Assembly: GCA_900239685.1 (NCBI GenBank)
Contig: OENT01000004.1
Coordinates: 248,001 to 312,000 of the forward strand
Length of the DNA: 64,000 bases
Source: Rotaria macrura
Taxonomy: Eukaryota; Rotifera; Eurotatoria; Philodinida; Philodinidae
Reading direction: 5' to 3'
The notes beneath the pieces were generated by a model, which saw nothing but the letters and a program-made list of their open reading frames with translations, was not told where the DNA came from and ran no database searches. This document shows positions 31,743-44,400 of this stretch, piece after piece. Numbering within the stretch: position 1 is the stretch's first letter; every line of letters starts with the position of its first letter. Position numbers and translations under genes: made by a program.

Positions 31743-34700
31743 TCATTTAATCAAAAAACTGGAAATAGAACAGAAGCTAATTTTAATGGAAAATATTAAT
31801 TTTCATACCTATATGGATAACCTTGATATTTCGATCGGAAAATAGAAAGTAAGAAGCTAAACAAAATGACAACTGTTGCTATACCAACAACAGCCATGAT
31901 ACCTATAGACAATAAGAATGAATTTAAAATAGAGCGAAAATTCGTCTTCATCTATTGAGTATACTATTTCGTTTGCCACTTTGTGATTTCAATTTTGGTG
32001 CTTCATTTAATAGAATAATACCAACAGAAACTCCGAAATGTAGAAAAAGAAATTAGAGTTAAGGATAACAATAAAAATATATGTTTTTTTTGTTTTCGAA
32101 TCCCTAAAAGAAAGAAAGAGCAAAAGAGGAAATCAAATGTCATGCATCAGTAGAAAAAGGATATAGAGTAAGAAGATCTAAAAAGAAATAAAAAGAGAAA
32201 ATCTTGATTAAATATTCATATATGTTGATAGAATCACAATCATCATAACAGTAACAGTTAATCAAATCAGAAATAGGCAATTCAGTTTCTACCAGAACAA
32301 AACCTCTCTCATATGGGCACCATCGGGACTGACGATCATTTTCAGTTTCTTTTCTTTGCAAAACTTTTTGACACGTATTTCATTATCATTTCATTACTAC
32401 TTTCGATAAATTTATTTATTGATTCAAGTTTTTTCATCAATACATGTTTAAGATAGTTTCATGTTAGTATTTATCAAGTAAGATAACAGTCGAGATATTG
32501 AAACAAATACTGCTGTTGTTATCTAATATTGGCTTTTTATTTTTTTTTACATCTACGGCTGTTCATTTCTTGTCCAATGTGTCCAAACAATTGTTTATCA
32601 TAATGCAATATGCACACGATTACTTTTGTCTTGTTCTTTATGTGAGTGATAGAATATATATTACTCACATTACATAGGCTATTATTTCTTATCAAAGAAG
32701 CAATAAGCGGCCACTGTTCAGAATACGCGAATACTCATGCTTGACAGGCTCGTTACTAGAGAAAATTCATCTAGGCATTACTATTGACAATATTATGTTA
32801 CGAGGTGCTCATGCAGAGAGGTTTCTGTTATTATGGTAGTATAAATGCATCACAAATAGCTTACAGCATAAGTTTCGGCTATGAATTGATATCCTGAAGT
32901 TCCACTGAATAAACCCTACAAATAATAATAATAGTAATACGATACTGAACTCGATCTTTCGTATTTGAAAAAAATGCCAAAACGTAATCGAAGTTTTTCT
33001 TTCGAAAAGGAAGCTAATAGCAAAGAATTACATGCGTGTATGTGTAGAACATCATGAATTGCCTTTTTCTGTAACACATATACTGTTATTACTGATTTCA
33101 AATATGTTTTTTTTATCTTCTACGAACTATGTATGTTTCGGCTATGTACTGCATGTTTGAATCGTCTGCAAATAATCCCTGAAAATAATGTGTACGTTTG
33201 TTGTTTTTTATATTTTCGACATGCACGCATGTAATTACTTTACCATATTATTTTTATTTTGGGACATAAATGGAGGTCCATTTATAAGATTCCACGTTTG
33301 TCCAGAGATGAAATAACAAACAAGAACCTAAAAAAATGAAAAAATACACACACTTACAGTTTCTCCTGTTTTTGTATTACGATGAATAAAAGGTGGACCA
33401 CGTATACTATTCCAAATTTGTCCCGAAATACAAAATAAAATAGCAAGCTAAAAATAGACATAGGATTTCTCTTTTGTCATGATACGTTGAATGTCCTTTT
33501 TGTTTATCCTTTTATGATTTGAAGATCAATAATTTGTCTCTACTTACAATAACAAATAATCCCCATGCAATATGATTATAAAGAAATTTAAAACTATCTC
33601 GTTTAACATAAAGTAAACCAAGAATCATTGTTACAATCAATGTTACGATTAAAACTCCGGAATAATTTGGCGGACGAAATATTTGAATCTAAACAATGGA
33701 AAAATAATAATTTTAATCATGTAATCTTTGTTTTTATGTTCTAGTTCAAATAGTGAATATTTACGTATCAAATCATATGAACAAAGATTTTTTACTAATC
33801 TCATACTTTAGACATCATTTGAATATTGCTCATTATAGGAAAGTCTTGACAGTTATAAATTATGCCTAAGCTAAGCCTAAATGCATCATGAAATTTCCGA
33901 GAATTATTTGAACATCGAAGTCATTTCTGTACACATATACTGTAAATTTCCATTTGATTTTTATATAAATATTTTAGTTCATATGACAGAAATAGATTCA
34001 TGAGTTTTGATTAGAAAATATTCCATTGATACAGAACTTGATCCAAATGGTTCATTCTAGTTGTTCTGACTGTTCTCATCTGGTCGAGTATTAGATTACG
34101 CTACAATTATTAGTTACATTACTTGTGTTAACATAGAAATTGAGTGTTCAACATATTTTAGTATGGGAGCAAATCAAAAGAATTCTTATTTTCATAATAA
34201 ATACATCTGATTAAGATCTGTAGGATTTCAAGATATGCTAGTAAAGCAACTGTTTTCACGATATTCGTATTACTCTTGGTATCACACGATTAGCATAAAC
34301 TTGCCTTTTATCTTTAGTGAATTATCGTTATTCTTGAAAATGATGTGTGAATTCTTTTTAAATAATCAATAACAATAACTGACTATCTTTCAAATTTTTC
34401 TAGCATTATTCTTTGTGCCGACCAGCGAACACAGTCTTAAGTGTCTGATTACAACTAGAGATACTCAATGGGGTACGATCTGTTATGGAAAAAAGCAAAG
34501 TCTTCTAATTTAGTTGTTCAACTTGATTATTACTTTATGAACATAGAAAGTACGTTATTTAATATCGAATTGATACTACTTTCATAGATAGTTTTATTGA
34601 ACACGAGCAAATATGTAACTCCCGTGAGATCGTTTTGTTAGATAACACTCTGTTTACAAAAATAGTCTTTTCTATAATGAATGCAACTCTCCAAAGAAAT

Positions 34701-35861
34701 GTATTTGTCTTAACTTGAACTTTTGTAAGAGTTATTTCTAATAAATCTATACTGTTAGGGAAAAATCGAATGACGTATTCACAACAAAACTAAGTCGATC
34801 ATATGCAAATATAATATCAATGAGATACCATCGACAAATTTTTAGTCAAGTTTCACTTGTTAGTTTCTTAACAATCATTATGATTGTCTAACAACTATTT
34901 TTATTCATATTTATACAGTTAGTTCCCTATCTCATCCTGTATAGTTCACTGAACTCTTTTTTGTAAAGTTATCAATAGAAACAGAGAGGGAGAGAGTATA
35001 TTAATTCAATAAGTGTTAGTTGCGTCATTTCAGGATGAATGAGTTTCTATACTTCCTTCATTTTCTTGTGTTTGATGTTCATAGAAGAGGCCGCATGTAA
35101 AACTAAAGCTCATAGAGTCTAACCGAACATACATCCGTTTTTCAATCATAGTAATATGAACTTGACAGTGATAAGACACGAGATAGAAAAGACTGATTGA
35201 TAGCGTAAATATTTCATACAATTCGAAATTCACTAAATTCCATTATACATACTTGAATATCAACACGATCGTGAACCCATTTTGCTAATTGTTCAGCAGA
35301 AAATCCTCGACTAATTGATATAATTTTAATTTATTTAATAACATCTAAGCTCAACTTACCGACTAATATCCATATAATCACTTTTTTTAGGTTTCATTTT
35401 TGCTGGAAAATGAATGAATAATGGTGCTGAATTTAGTTTCAACTGAAATAATTAAATTTACAGATTGAACAATCATGTAGTATACAATACATACGGATTG
35501 AAATACATCAGAACCTTCATCGAAATCGACCATACCAAAAAAGACACTATTTGAAAATGCGTTGGAATAACGATAACTTTGTGCAAGTATTTGGTATTCA
35601 TCACTTGCTTGTCTTTAAATAATAACAATAAAATACAAAGAAACATAGAATACAAAGCCTAGTAAAACGTTTCCGTTTGTTTTTGTCTTACTTGCAAACA
35701 GCACATTGTCGTTGTGGTGATAATGCTGTAAACATAACAATCATTGAATAATTTCGTGGCAACGATTTAACATAATGTTTAAAACGTTCACTATTCAATC
35801 GAATGACTGGTTTTTTAAGTGACCATTCTGTTAATTGATTTATTTTTTCGATCAGAGCATC
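31743..35861 (-). CDS. MAGT1/TUSC3: OST3/OST6 family oxidoreductase subunit of oligosaccharyltransferase (MAGT1/TUSC3), 5' exon not found
   Basis: These subunits bring a lumenal thioredoxin-like domain to the STT3B-type oligosaccharyltransferase and aid glycosylation of sites near cysteines. The CxxC site is present ([18 protein letters not shown], exon 35692-35861 into about 35496-35615). Then come [22 protein letters not shown] (about 35361-35445), [18 protein letters not shown] (about 35254-35313) and the first membrane segment [20 protein letters not shown] (33548-33688). After two duplicated exon pairs the gene continues with 31965-32030 ([11 protein letters not shown]), 31809-31902 ([18 protein letters not shown]) and a 16-bp last exon, 31743-31758, ending SFLIK as in human TUSC3. 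The signal-peptide exon is not identified in 35862-37308. The join from the second alternative exon pair to 31965-32030 is not in simple phase, so a micro-exon or unusual splice is missing from this model. Confidence 0.92.
32865..32915 (-). other. Alternative exon B2 of MAGT1/TUSC3
   Basis: 51 bp, phase 0 to 0, encoding [17 protein letters not shown]. It is flanked by TTGTAG and GTAAGC. It is a paralogous copy of B1 with the same length; A1 plus B2 has exactly the human spacing from SGQ to the ETH/ETY motif. Confidence 0.82.
33128..33178 (-). other. Alternative exon B1 of MAGT1/TUSC3
   Basis: 51 bp, encoding [17 protein letters not shown], which aligns with the human segment before the third membrane helix. 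The acceptor TTCAG is good. The phase-0 donor GTTCGT is weak. A better donor, GTAGAA, lies 7 bp downstream and would shift the phase to 1. Confidence 0.75.
33244..33327 (-). other. Alternative exon A2 of MAGT1/TUSC3
   Basis: 84 bp, phase 0 to 0, encoding [20 protein letters not shown] and then MSQNKNNM. It is flanked by AG and GTAAAG. It is a diverged copy of A1 only 30 bp away. Using both copies would duplicate the same segment, so mutually exclusive use is inferred. Confidence 0.85.
33358..33447 (-). other. Alternative exon A1 of MAGT1/TUSC3
   Basis: 90 bp, phase 0 to 0, encoding [20 protein letters not shown] and then [10 protein letters not shown]. It is flanked by AG and GTAAGT. It aligns with the second membrane segment and following loop of the human protein and is the better family match of the pair. 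Confidence 0.88.
33689..35253 (-). other. 1.56-kb intron of MAGT1/TUSC3
   Basis: AT-rich sequence with no coding signal or clear repeat. Confidence 0.6.
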
Positions 35862-37308
35862 CTGGTAAATGTAAATTATTTAGTTAAGGTTCGAAACAAA
35901 AAGTTCCATATGACGACAATACATAAATTAGTCTTCTCGAATTATACAATTAGAGCTCATCGAAATGAGATGCATTCAAAAACAAAATTCTAGAATTTCT
36001 TATTTCAAGATTTTAATGTTTAGAGTTTGAAGCGAGTACAAAATTTATTGTTCAACCGTAACAACTATTGTCAAATGTCAATTTTTTTGTTACCAAAATC
36101 AGAATATTCGAAAAATACAATGGACGATTTATGCATCTATTCTCAATTTCTAAATTGGGTTCTTCAAGAGATGAAGTCATGATGATTAAAATCAAAGAAT
36201 AAAAAACTATAGCTGTAGCGTCTTTCTATTGTTAAGGAATGATCGATTTTCTTAAAAATCAAACTCTATCTTTCAAATATTGTACGTGATGCAAATAAAA
36301 TCTAGATGAAAACTTGTGTACTTTCAATGATGTGTCAAAAGAAATTTCATGGAATTTTTATAATTTTATTTATAAAAACAAAAACTTGTGAGGAATCACG
36401 ACAAACTCTAACTATGGATGTGAGAGGAAAATTTTAATTTGCATTGTCGTCATTCCAGTTTGAAACAAACCTCTTGGCTGAGAACATTCCAAGTTAGGCA
36501 CCCAAGAATAAAAGAAAGCCACACGAAATGTTTCATCAGAACAGTGTGATAGTAGATTCAATTCAATCAATATTTTAATGCACAAAAAAGAACTAAGCCC
36601 AATTGCTCGCTCGCTGGCAGTCCGTAGCAAAATTTTATTGGACTTCGTTCATAATCGAATCGTATATAATAGAATAACTTTACAATATACTAATGTTCAT
36701 TGATTAAGAAATGATTTTAAAATACAATATTGTGATCGATACGATTTTATGTTTATTTTACTTTTAAAGTTGCTACTATGTTTATACTTTTTCGTCTGAT
36801 AGATGTCATTGATAGTCGTGTCAACCAACATTTCGCTTGTAATGCAAATGGCAAAAGGAACTACGATCGAAAGTATTCTTTTGAAGATTCGTTTAAATAA
36901 GTATGCCTGAGATAAATAGATCGATTCTTCGTTTTCCACTCTGTTTTTTTCTTAATTTTATACCATGCGAATTCGATATGGACGATGGTATGATATGTCC
37001 CCGTTGGTATATACCATTGGTAACATGCCAATGTCAAGAAAAACGAATTTTTCTTCACCACAAGTAAGATACGAAGCTATTTTCTTTTCTCTTTCAATAT
37101 GGAATGTTTATGTTTACTATGCATGAACATAGATTTCATTCGAATATTGTCATGTGCGCACATGTTACTTTTTCTTTCGCAAGAAAAAGAAGTATCATCG
37201 TCATCATTTTGTCTATTCTCGTTTTCATAAAACTAACATTCTATAAATTTATTATATCTTTGATTGTATTCACTAGCGTTTGAATTTTACTATATTATAT
37301 TGATCAGC
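35862..37308. other. Divergent 5' region between MAGT1/TUSC3 and the plus-strand FH2 gene
   Basis: It should contain the first (signal peptide) exon of MAGT1/TUSC3 on the minus strand. Candidates such as the ATG at 37061 (MVKKNSFFLTLAC) have no donor in the required phase 0, so I leave it open. Confidence 0.5.
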
Positions 37309-40300
37309 ATGCCGAACTACTCTAGCTCTTCGACCGTTGCGGTCGATTGGACAATGGGTGTGGATGGTAAGAAGAAGTAACATGCATCGTTCAGAGTTCT
37401 ATGTAATCGATCGATTTTTCTTCAGGTTGTCCTCCAATAAAAAGACGTAATCTTCTAGAAAATTTACAACTACTGCATGATAAAGTATCTCCAATATCAA
37501 CACCTGCACCGCCACCATTTCAAGATTTTCTTACAGTTTCTAATACGAAAAAACGAACACACAATAGTTTAAGTATTTCGAGTGAGAGTAATATTTATCT
37601 TCCTCATCAAACAACATCACCATCGGTTGATTATAAAAATTATAAATATGCTAAAATCCGTGCACGACCAATTTATAATTTTAAATATAATGAAGCCAGT
37701 ATTTGGACACAATCATCATCAAGTTCAATGAAATTTTTATTGAATGATCTACCGTTGGATGTAAATATAGTTAATAAATTTTTCGCTAAAGAAACGAAAC
37801 AAATCAATGATAATGGCAATCATGAACAACAACGTTCGAGAAGTTCATTAATGACAACAAGAGTCACACGACCATTTCAAATACTTGATAAAGCATCACA
37901 AATAACATTTGATGTAACTATGCGACATTTACTTCAATTATTAGCCAAGAATAATGGTAAAAATGCAACCATGGATGATGTTCTTCATGGCATTGATACG
38001 GAAAACATTGATAGTGAATGGTACAGTGCTTTCCTTTTCGAGACAACACAGCATCGATATTCTTTGACTAAGAATATCGATGCTGTGTCATATAGCATTT
38101 TTTATGCATATGATTCATAAGAATATCAGGTCAAAGATGCGCACAGAGAGTCTCGTAGAAGTTAAGTACGAATGTAAGTCAGTAGAATGTGGAATCGTTT
38201 GTAATATTAGATTATACTTCATCATCGAACTCATCACCCACAGGTTCACATTACAAATAAAATAACATAACTTGATGAAATTCCTATGATTGAATACGAT
38301 AGAATATTCAAAGATCAGTTCTAAAAATGAATTATAATTCCATATTCAACTTTGCACTATGCTTGAACTCAATAAAAATATAAGACATTCAGTAAGATAG
38401 AAACAGCAATTTCAAGCATTGTTGTACAAATAATCTCGACTTCTCAAGTATACTTCAAATTTTCGATGCCTCCAACGAAAATCTTTTCAATTTACTCGTT
38501 GAGAATTGTCAATGTATTTTTAACATCGTTGTAAAACTATTTCATACATAAATTCTCAAATGTTGCATGAACATAATATAGACGTTAAAGTGCACATGTC
38601 CCTTGTTTTCCTAGTATCTTACTTCAAGCGAAAGTGTTGATAGTAGAAGTTCGTATGGTACTTTGAAAAATTTCTACAAATCAAACGGATTCCAAAATCA
38701 TTCAACGAGTCACTTATGGTAAATTTCAATTGTTCGAAAATATAGTAGTTTAACAGCAAAAGTATGTTTTAAAAACTCAACAAACATGCTGCGAATGAAT
38801 GCAGTTCATCTCAAATACAATTTTACGTGTGGACGAATGAAATGTCTATAGTTGCTTGTAAAAATTAACTTCGCTGAAAATTTATTTAAAACTATTTTTA
38901 TTTAAGTTTCTTATCATGAATAGCTGTTGGTAGTCAACATAATTACTAAGTTATATATTAGAGTAAAAGATTTAAAGAAAAATCGAAATTCTTGATAAAG
39001 AAAGAATTGAACGAAACCGATGAAATGTAAAATAATAGCAGGGCAATTCAAGATTCAAAGAATTTTCAAAAAATTTACGAATGCTTTTATTTGTAAATTG
39101 ATTTGAAGTTGTAAAATATTTAAGTTCTTTTGAGTGTGTATGTTGAAGGGGGAGTTAAAATTCGGGGCCATTTTAAAATTCCCTTAAGGTAAATTAAAAT
39201 CGTTTTGTTTTTAATATAATTTCCGATTTTTCTGAAATAAGTAAAAATTTACAATTTTTGTGATGGTGTTGGTGGATGTCGGCCTATATGCAGGTATGGG
39301 TGCAGGTGTGAGTGTAGACGGATTTGGAGCCGTACCAACCGAACCCACACCCACACTTTTATTGTTGATTCAGACTGACTTTATACAGCTACATCTACAA
39401 AGATCATGGACGTGCGCACAAACATTCGCGTCTTGACTTTAACAAAAATATTCATTTTTACCTATTGCAGAAAAATCGAAAATTGTATAAATAAGAAAAT
39501 ATTTTAATTTACCCTTGGAGAGATTAAAATTTTAATTTTCTCCAGGGAAGTTTTTAATTACCCCGAATTTTAATTTACCCTCCATTACACGTAAGGAAAA
39601 ACACAAGACCAATCAGCATTCAAATTGATTGAACAGAGAAAACTATCGCATTCCTACGTTCCAGTTGGATTATTACATTTGTGACACGAGATGCATCAAG
39701 TGCTTTGTTAATCTCTCCGAGACAACTTCACTTGTGATGAAACATTTATCACGCATATTTTCTTTATGTCGACATTTTTCGTTGATTTCAAAAAATATCT
39801 AGATACTGTTGTAACGTATTGTAGATTCTTTTTCTCCAGTTCTGTATTCCTATTTTGGTTTCATTCGCCATGTGAGTAATCCACATGGAAACACCATTAC
39901 ATTTAGAGAGAATTTTATCTGTCTTCCATTCTGAAGAAAACTATTTCAATCAACAAGTTGATATACGAATAAAGCATTAGTGTTTTTTTTTGAAACACAA
40001 TTTAAAGGATTCGATTCAATCTAGATATCTGCAGATGTTATTAGACACAAATATGTGACACACGCAAGCCGTATATTTTAAGATGTATAAACTTTTTAGA
40101 ATGATGAAGCAAATCTACTTATGATTAGTAATAGATACATCATGTTTTTCAATTTAATATCATAGCAATAAAACTAATACTTTCCATATGTTTTAGTCTT
40201 CAATGTGTTCAACGTTTAAATACATTATTAAATAAACATTTCGAAAAACGACCAGAAATTAAGATAAAATTCGAAACATACAATGTAGAAAATCTTGATC

Positions 40301-41091
40301 ATTTGAATTTAGTTGAATTATTTTTTATAAAACTTGTTCGTATACCTAATTATAATTTCAAATTAAAATGTTATCAATATCGTGATGAATTACAATCACA
40401 GTTAAATCTTTTAAATCAAACGATTGATCGTTTAATTCATGGCATGAAATTAATATTACATCATGAATATTTACCTGGTATATTTCAAATTTTATGCTAC
40501 TTATATAATATTGTATCAAATAAATGTGTACCTGGCCTTGACTTAATATCATTAGTTGATGCATTAAATTCACCAACATATCAAGCAAATAAAATTGTTG
40601 CACATGTTCTAGCAGAAATTCTTCATGAATATTATCCACAATATTTATCGAACATCATCAATGATGAAATTTTAATTGAATTAAAGAAATTCTCGTCAAT
40701 TAAGTATGAAAAACTTTATTTAGAGATACGTGAAATTTTTCAACAATATCAACAACTTGAATGTGAATATTCAAACATTAAAAATCAATATGAATTACCC
40801 TCATTTATTTCATCAATGTTATTTGAAACAAGAGAACAATTCGAAAAATTATTTCAAAAGGAAACTATTGTTAAAGAAGGTGAAGAAGATTTAATGATGT
40901 ATTTTTGTTCGAATGATTTAACAATTGATATTTGTTTATCGACAGTTGGTCAATTTGTTGATAAAATTCGGGTTGCACATATTCAAAATACGAAAGAACA
41001 GAAACGAAAAATTCCTACAGTAAATTGTGAACGTAAACAGCCCGTTTTCTTAAAAATAAATAAAACATCCTCGTTTTTATCATGTATTTAA
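37309..41091 (+). CDS. Short formin-like protein with FH2 domain, 515 aa
   Basis: FH2 domains nucleate and processively elongate actin filaments. Three exons (37309-37366, 37426-38020, 40197-41091) phase exactly to 516 codons. The N-terminus (MPNYSSSSTVAVDWTMGVDG) has only a vestigial proline patch (STPAPPPF) instead of an FH1 domain. FH2-like sequence starts near ASIWTQSSSS and ITFDVTMRHLLQLL. It continues after the 2.2-kb intron with LVELFFIKLVRIPNYNFKL, YLPGIFQILCYLYNIVSNK and LTIDICLSTVGQFVDKIRVA. It ends soon after the FH2 domain (SSFLSCI). There is no GTPase-binding or DAD region. Compared with its convergent partner at 41454-49623, FH1 and the long tail are missing. Roughly half of the residues agree in the best FH2 stretches, so the duplication is not recent. 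The short FH1 suggests weak profilin-actin recruitment (inference). Confidence 0.83.
38046..38088. repeat. Perfect 19-bp inverted repeat (hairpin) with 5-nt loop
   Basis: Arms ACACAGCATCGATATTCTT (38046-38064) and its exact reverse complement (38070-38088), loop TGACT, just 25 bp inside the intron. Confidence 0.97.
39147..39583. mobile_element. MITE-like element of about 437 bp with imperfect terminal inverted repeats
   Basis: The left end GGGGGAGTTAAAATTCGGGG pairs with the right end CCCCGAATTTTAATTTACCC followed by TCC. A second inverted pair (AAATTCCCTTAAGG against CCTTGGAGAGATTAAAATTT) lies just inside. The middle has a GC-richer GGTGT/CCCACACC patch near 39290-39355. No clear target duplication could be read, so the superfamily is open. 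Confidence 0.7.
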
Positions 41092-41453
41092 TTCTTACTT
41101 AATTCTGTGTTTTTATTGTTGATTGAAATTAAAAAAAATATTTTACCGTGTTTTATTCGTTGTTATTTTGTTTGGTTTTCGTCGTCGATTTTCGAATGTT
41201 TTCTTTTCTTTTCGTGTTAACTAACAGTTTAGTTTTTTTTTGTTCAATGTTATATACGTTTCAAAGGGAAAGAAAAAAAAATATATATATAGAAAGAAAA
41301 TCAAAGCATGATACAAATTGCTTGTCATTAATGTAGTTTTAAAATAGATTTGATCATTATAAAAGACAGAAAACACACAGCGATAGGAGCAAGAAAAAAG
41401 AGAAAAGCACGCATCGAGCACATCAAAGGCAAGGAAAAAGATTTTCACACATA
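41092..41453. other. Short convergent 3' region between the two FH2 genes
   Basis: 362 bp of AT-rich sequence between the two stop codons. It must hold both 3' ends; AATAAA-like and TTTATT-like words are present but not diagnostic. Confidence 0.6.
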
Positions 41454-44400
41454 TTACAATCGTTTAGATGATGTTAGTCGTTGAAATACACTACTATTGA
41501 CAGGATTTGTTTTACGTAAATCAATTGTACTTGTTGATGTTTTCCGATTAGCATTCAAAGTAGATGACGGAAGAATCGTAGCAGTTAATGGTGTTTTATT
41601 CGTAAGTGTTTTTGGATGATGCCAAGAAGATGGTGGCTTTCGAAGATTTTTTGGCGATGATATTGATGTTGTATCAAGATCACCATTCGAACTAAACAAA
41701 CGTCGTATTCTAGTTGATGGTCGATTCGATGATGGAGTGTCGTTATTTGTTACGTTTGACATATGATAAGCACGTAGTGGTTTATCTGCTGGTCGACTGA
41801 ATGGTGAGCGAAGTAGTTGACTACTATTAGGAGACAAGTTTGGAGGAGAACGATTTTTAGTCAACGGTGAAGATTTAGGACTATTCATCGTTGCTGTCGA
41901 AACATTTTGGCATGAACTTGCGTGACCAAGACGAGGAGCAACTTTGCGTATTATAGGAGAATAAGAACGAAATGATGAATCTGCTATGATATGAGGATTA
42001 CGAATTTTAGTTTTAGGTTTCAAGGCAGATATACGATGATTGGTCATCACTGTCGATGTTGTGGGTGTCGTTGAGGTCGTCGTTGTTGTTGTTGTCAAAG
42101 TTGATGATGATGAGATTTCATCAGATTCTGAAGTAGTTTTTGTTGGCAGTGATTGAGATAGTGAGGATGAGGGTGATGGAGAACTAGTAGAAGCAGTTTT
42201 CGATGATTCATCCGTATCTTTTTCAGTCCATATTCGTCGTGATACAGCACAACGTTGAATATGTCGACTTGATCGAATACCGTAAGCTGCACTACTGTTA
42301 TTATTATTATAATTTATTAACATTGATCGTAAACTTTCAATTGATGGTGTACGTTTTGTGAAAAGTGTTTTAGTTTTTTGATTTTGTTGGCCATTAGCTA
42401 AAGTAAATGTTGGATAACTATACGCTGATGTTGATGTTTTCAATGAACTCGTTGATCGACCATTGGACAATGACGTACGTCTATTATTATGACGAATATT
42501 ACTATCATGACTCAATCGACGAGTTGAACTAAATGTAAGCCGTCGTGTAAGTTCATCAGCGAGTGTTTCATCTGTAGGTAAAGATGCTGTTTCATTTGAA
42601 TTCATTTCGATTGGACATGATCTTGAACTTGGCTCAACAGTTTCGCTTATATTGGATTGAGTTTCAAAACCTTCGTCAAGTGTTTCGGAGTCGGATAATG
42701 ACAAAGGTATTGCTGGCAAACAACGAGTTTCATCATTGGAAGTCTCGACAGGTAATGATAAACTTGAAGATTGTTGGCTATCGTCATCAAGATGATTCGG
42801 TAATGATAATAACTGAAAACAATCAATCAGTTAGAAATCTGTTTTTTTCAAAGGAAAAACATTTATCTGCGAAAATCGGCAATCAACTTTATCATAGTTT
42901 TACGATTCATTTCTTCATATAAGAGAATTTTAAATATTATTAAAAAGTTGGTTATTAGTTGAAGCAAAAAAATATTTTCATTGTTCTGAAAATAAATATT
43001 TTCAAAGCAAACGAAGAATCAAAGTATACTTACTAAATAATCAAAACATCCATGCAATAGAAAATTATATATATATATATATATTTATAAATATATGTAT
43101 TTAATTATTACTAAAGAAATTACTAATCCCCAAAGAATTATGACTAAAGCACTAATACTAAGCAGAAATCATGCATACATCTATGTTGACAGATAATATA
43201 TTCATCTATGTTGTTTTCTTATTTTTTTTCATCAGAATATCAATCATTCATACAAAGTACGGTGTTATCAACTACATGAAAAGAACTGAATAAATCGAGA
43301 ATAAAGTTTCTAGTAAAGTAACAAAAAAAACCGAGTGAAACAAAACGAAAAGAAAAACATAATAAATGCAATGCTTATAAATGTGAAAATACATGTCTTT
43401 CTAAAATACAAACACGAACAATATAACATATCACTGTTTCACGAAGAAAAAATACAATAGAAAGAAGGATAACTAAAAAACAAATCAATATCAATAATCA
43501 AGTTGTTTCAATAATCTGTTCGTACGATGTTGAACAAAAAAGAAAGCTTCTAGAATGAATGAACCAAAAACACAAAGATGAGCAAAAAAGAGAAGAAAAC
43601 AAGAAGATCAGTTTGAATCACGCACAACTCTATGATGAAAATGTTCGTTAGTTGATGGTTGTCAGTTGTTCCATATTGGGTGTGTGACGTGATAGAAAAA
43701 TATTATCTTCTTAGATCTGAGAAAAAAATGACAAATACACATAGTTTCTAACTAGGAAAAACACAGAGATCGTTGATTTATCATTTTAATATTTTTTTTC
43801 GTTGTTGTTGTCATGGCCACACTTTTGAAGAAACCATCATTAATGACGAATACCAAATGTGATGTAACAAATTCGTGTACCAATGAAATAACTATAAAAA
43901 GTAGCAGAAGCAAACAAGGCAAGACCCAACATAACAAACAGAAACGAAACGAAAAAAAAATAATAATAATAATTAACAAACCAGAAAAAAGCAAAGAAAA
44001 CAAAAAGATTTTAATAATCAATCGTGTATATATAAATGAAGAAAAGTATGTGTTAGTTAATCAATTAAAGACTACCGATATGTTGGAGTTTTTAAAACAA
44101 GCCTGTATATACTAGATTTTTTTACCTCCGTATTATTTTGAATATCAGATGATGATGATGATGATGATGTCATCGGTGTTAACGTTGAAAGATAAAGTGA
44201 ATTCTCTTTGTTGTTGTCATTTTCATGATTCGAGTATTTCACATGTTGAACTTGAGTTAATGATGGTGTTAGAGACTTGTTCGTTTTAAATTCGATAGAT
44301 TCAATAGTATCATTTGGTGTCGATTGATCATTCGAAGGATCAAATAAACGTCTTATTGGTGTTTTTAAATAGAAGGATGGTTGAATTTCACACACAGATA

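Larger units (their letters stand above)
38021..40196 (+). other. 2.2-kb intron of the short FH2 gene
   Basis: It holds a perfect 19-bp hairpin at 38046-38088 and a MITE-like inverted-repeat element at about 39147-39583. Its position and phase (GAATG|GT, phase 2) match the long intron of the convergent paralogue. Confidence 0.75.

Noticed and set aside
32031..32065. Apparent in-frame extension of the MAGT1/TUSC3 exon upstream of 32030 (translation FLFLHFG resembling the third membrane helix)
   Set aside because: The sequence is a branch-point-like CTAAT followed by a pyrimidine tract, which translates to Phe/Leu by chance. An in-frame TAA precedes it and no AG acceptor supports it.
39290..39360. 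G-rich GGTGT/CCCACACC words considered as telomere-like repeats
   Set aside because: Units are irregular and few, and they lie inside a MITE-like element; not a telomeric array.
42584..44115. Plus-strand open frames inside the long FH2 gene (42584-42922, 43813-44115)
   Set aside because: They are antisense or intronic shadows of a well-phased minus-strand gene.
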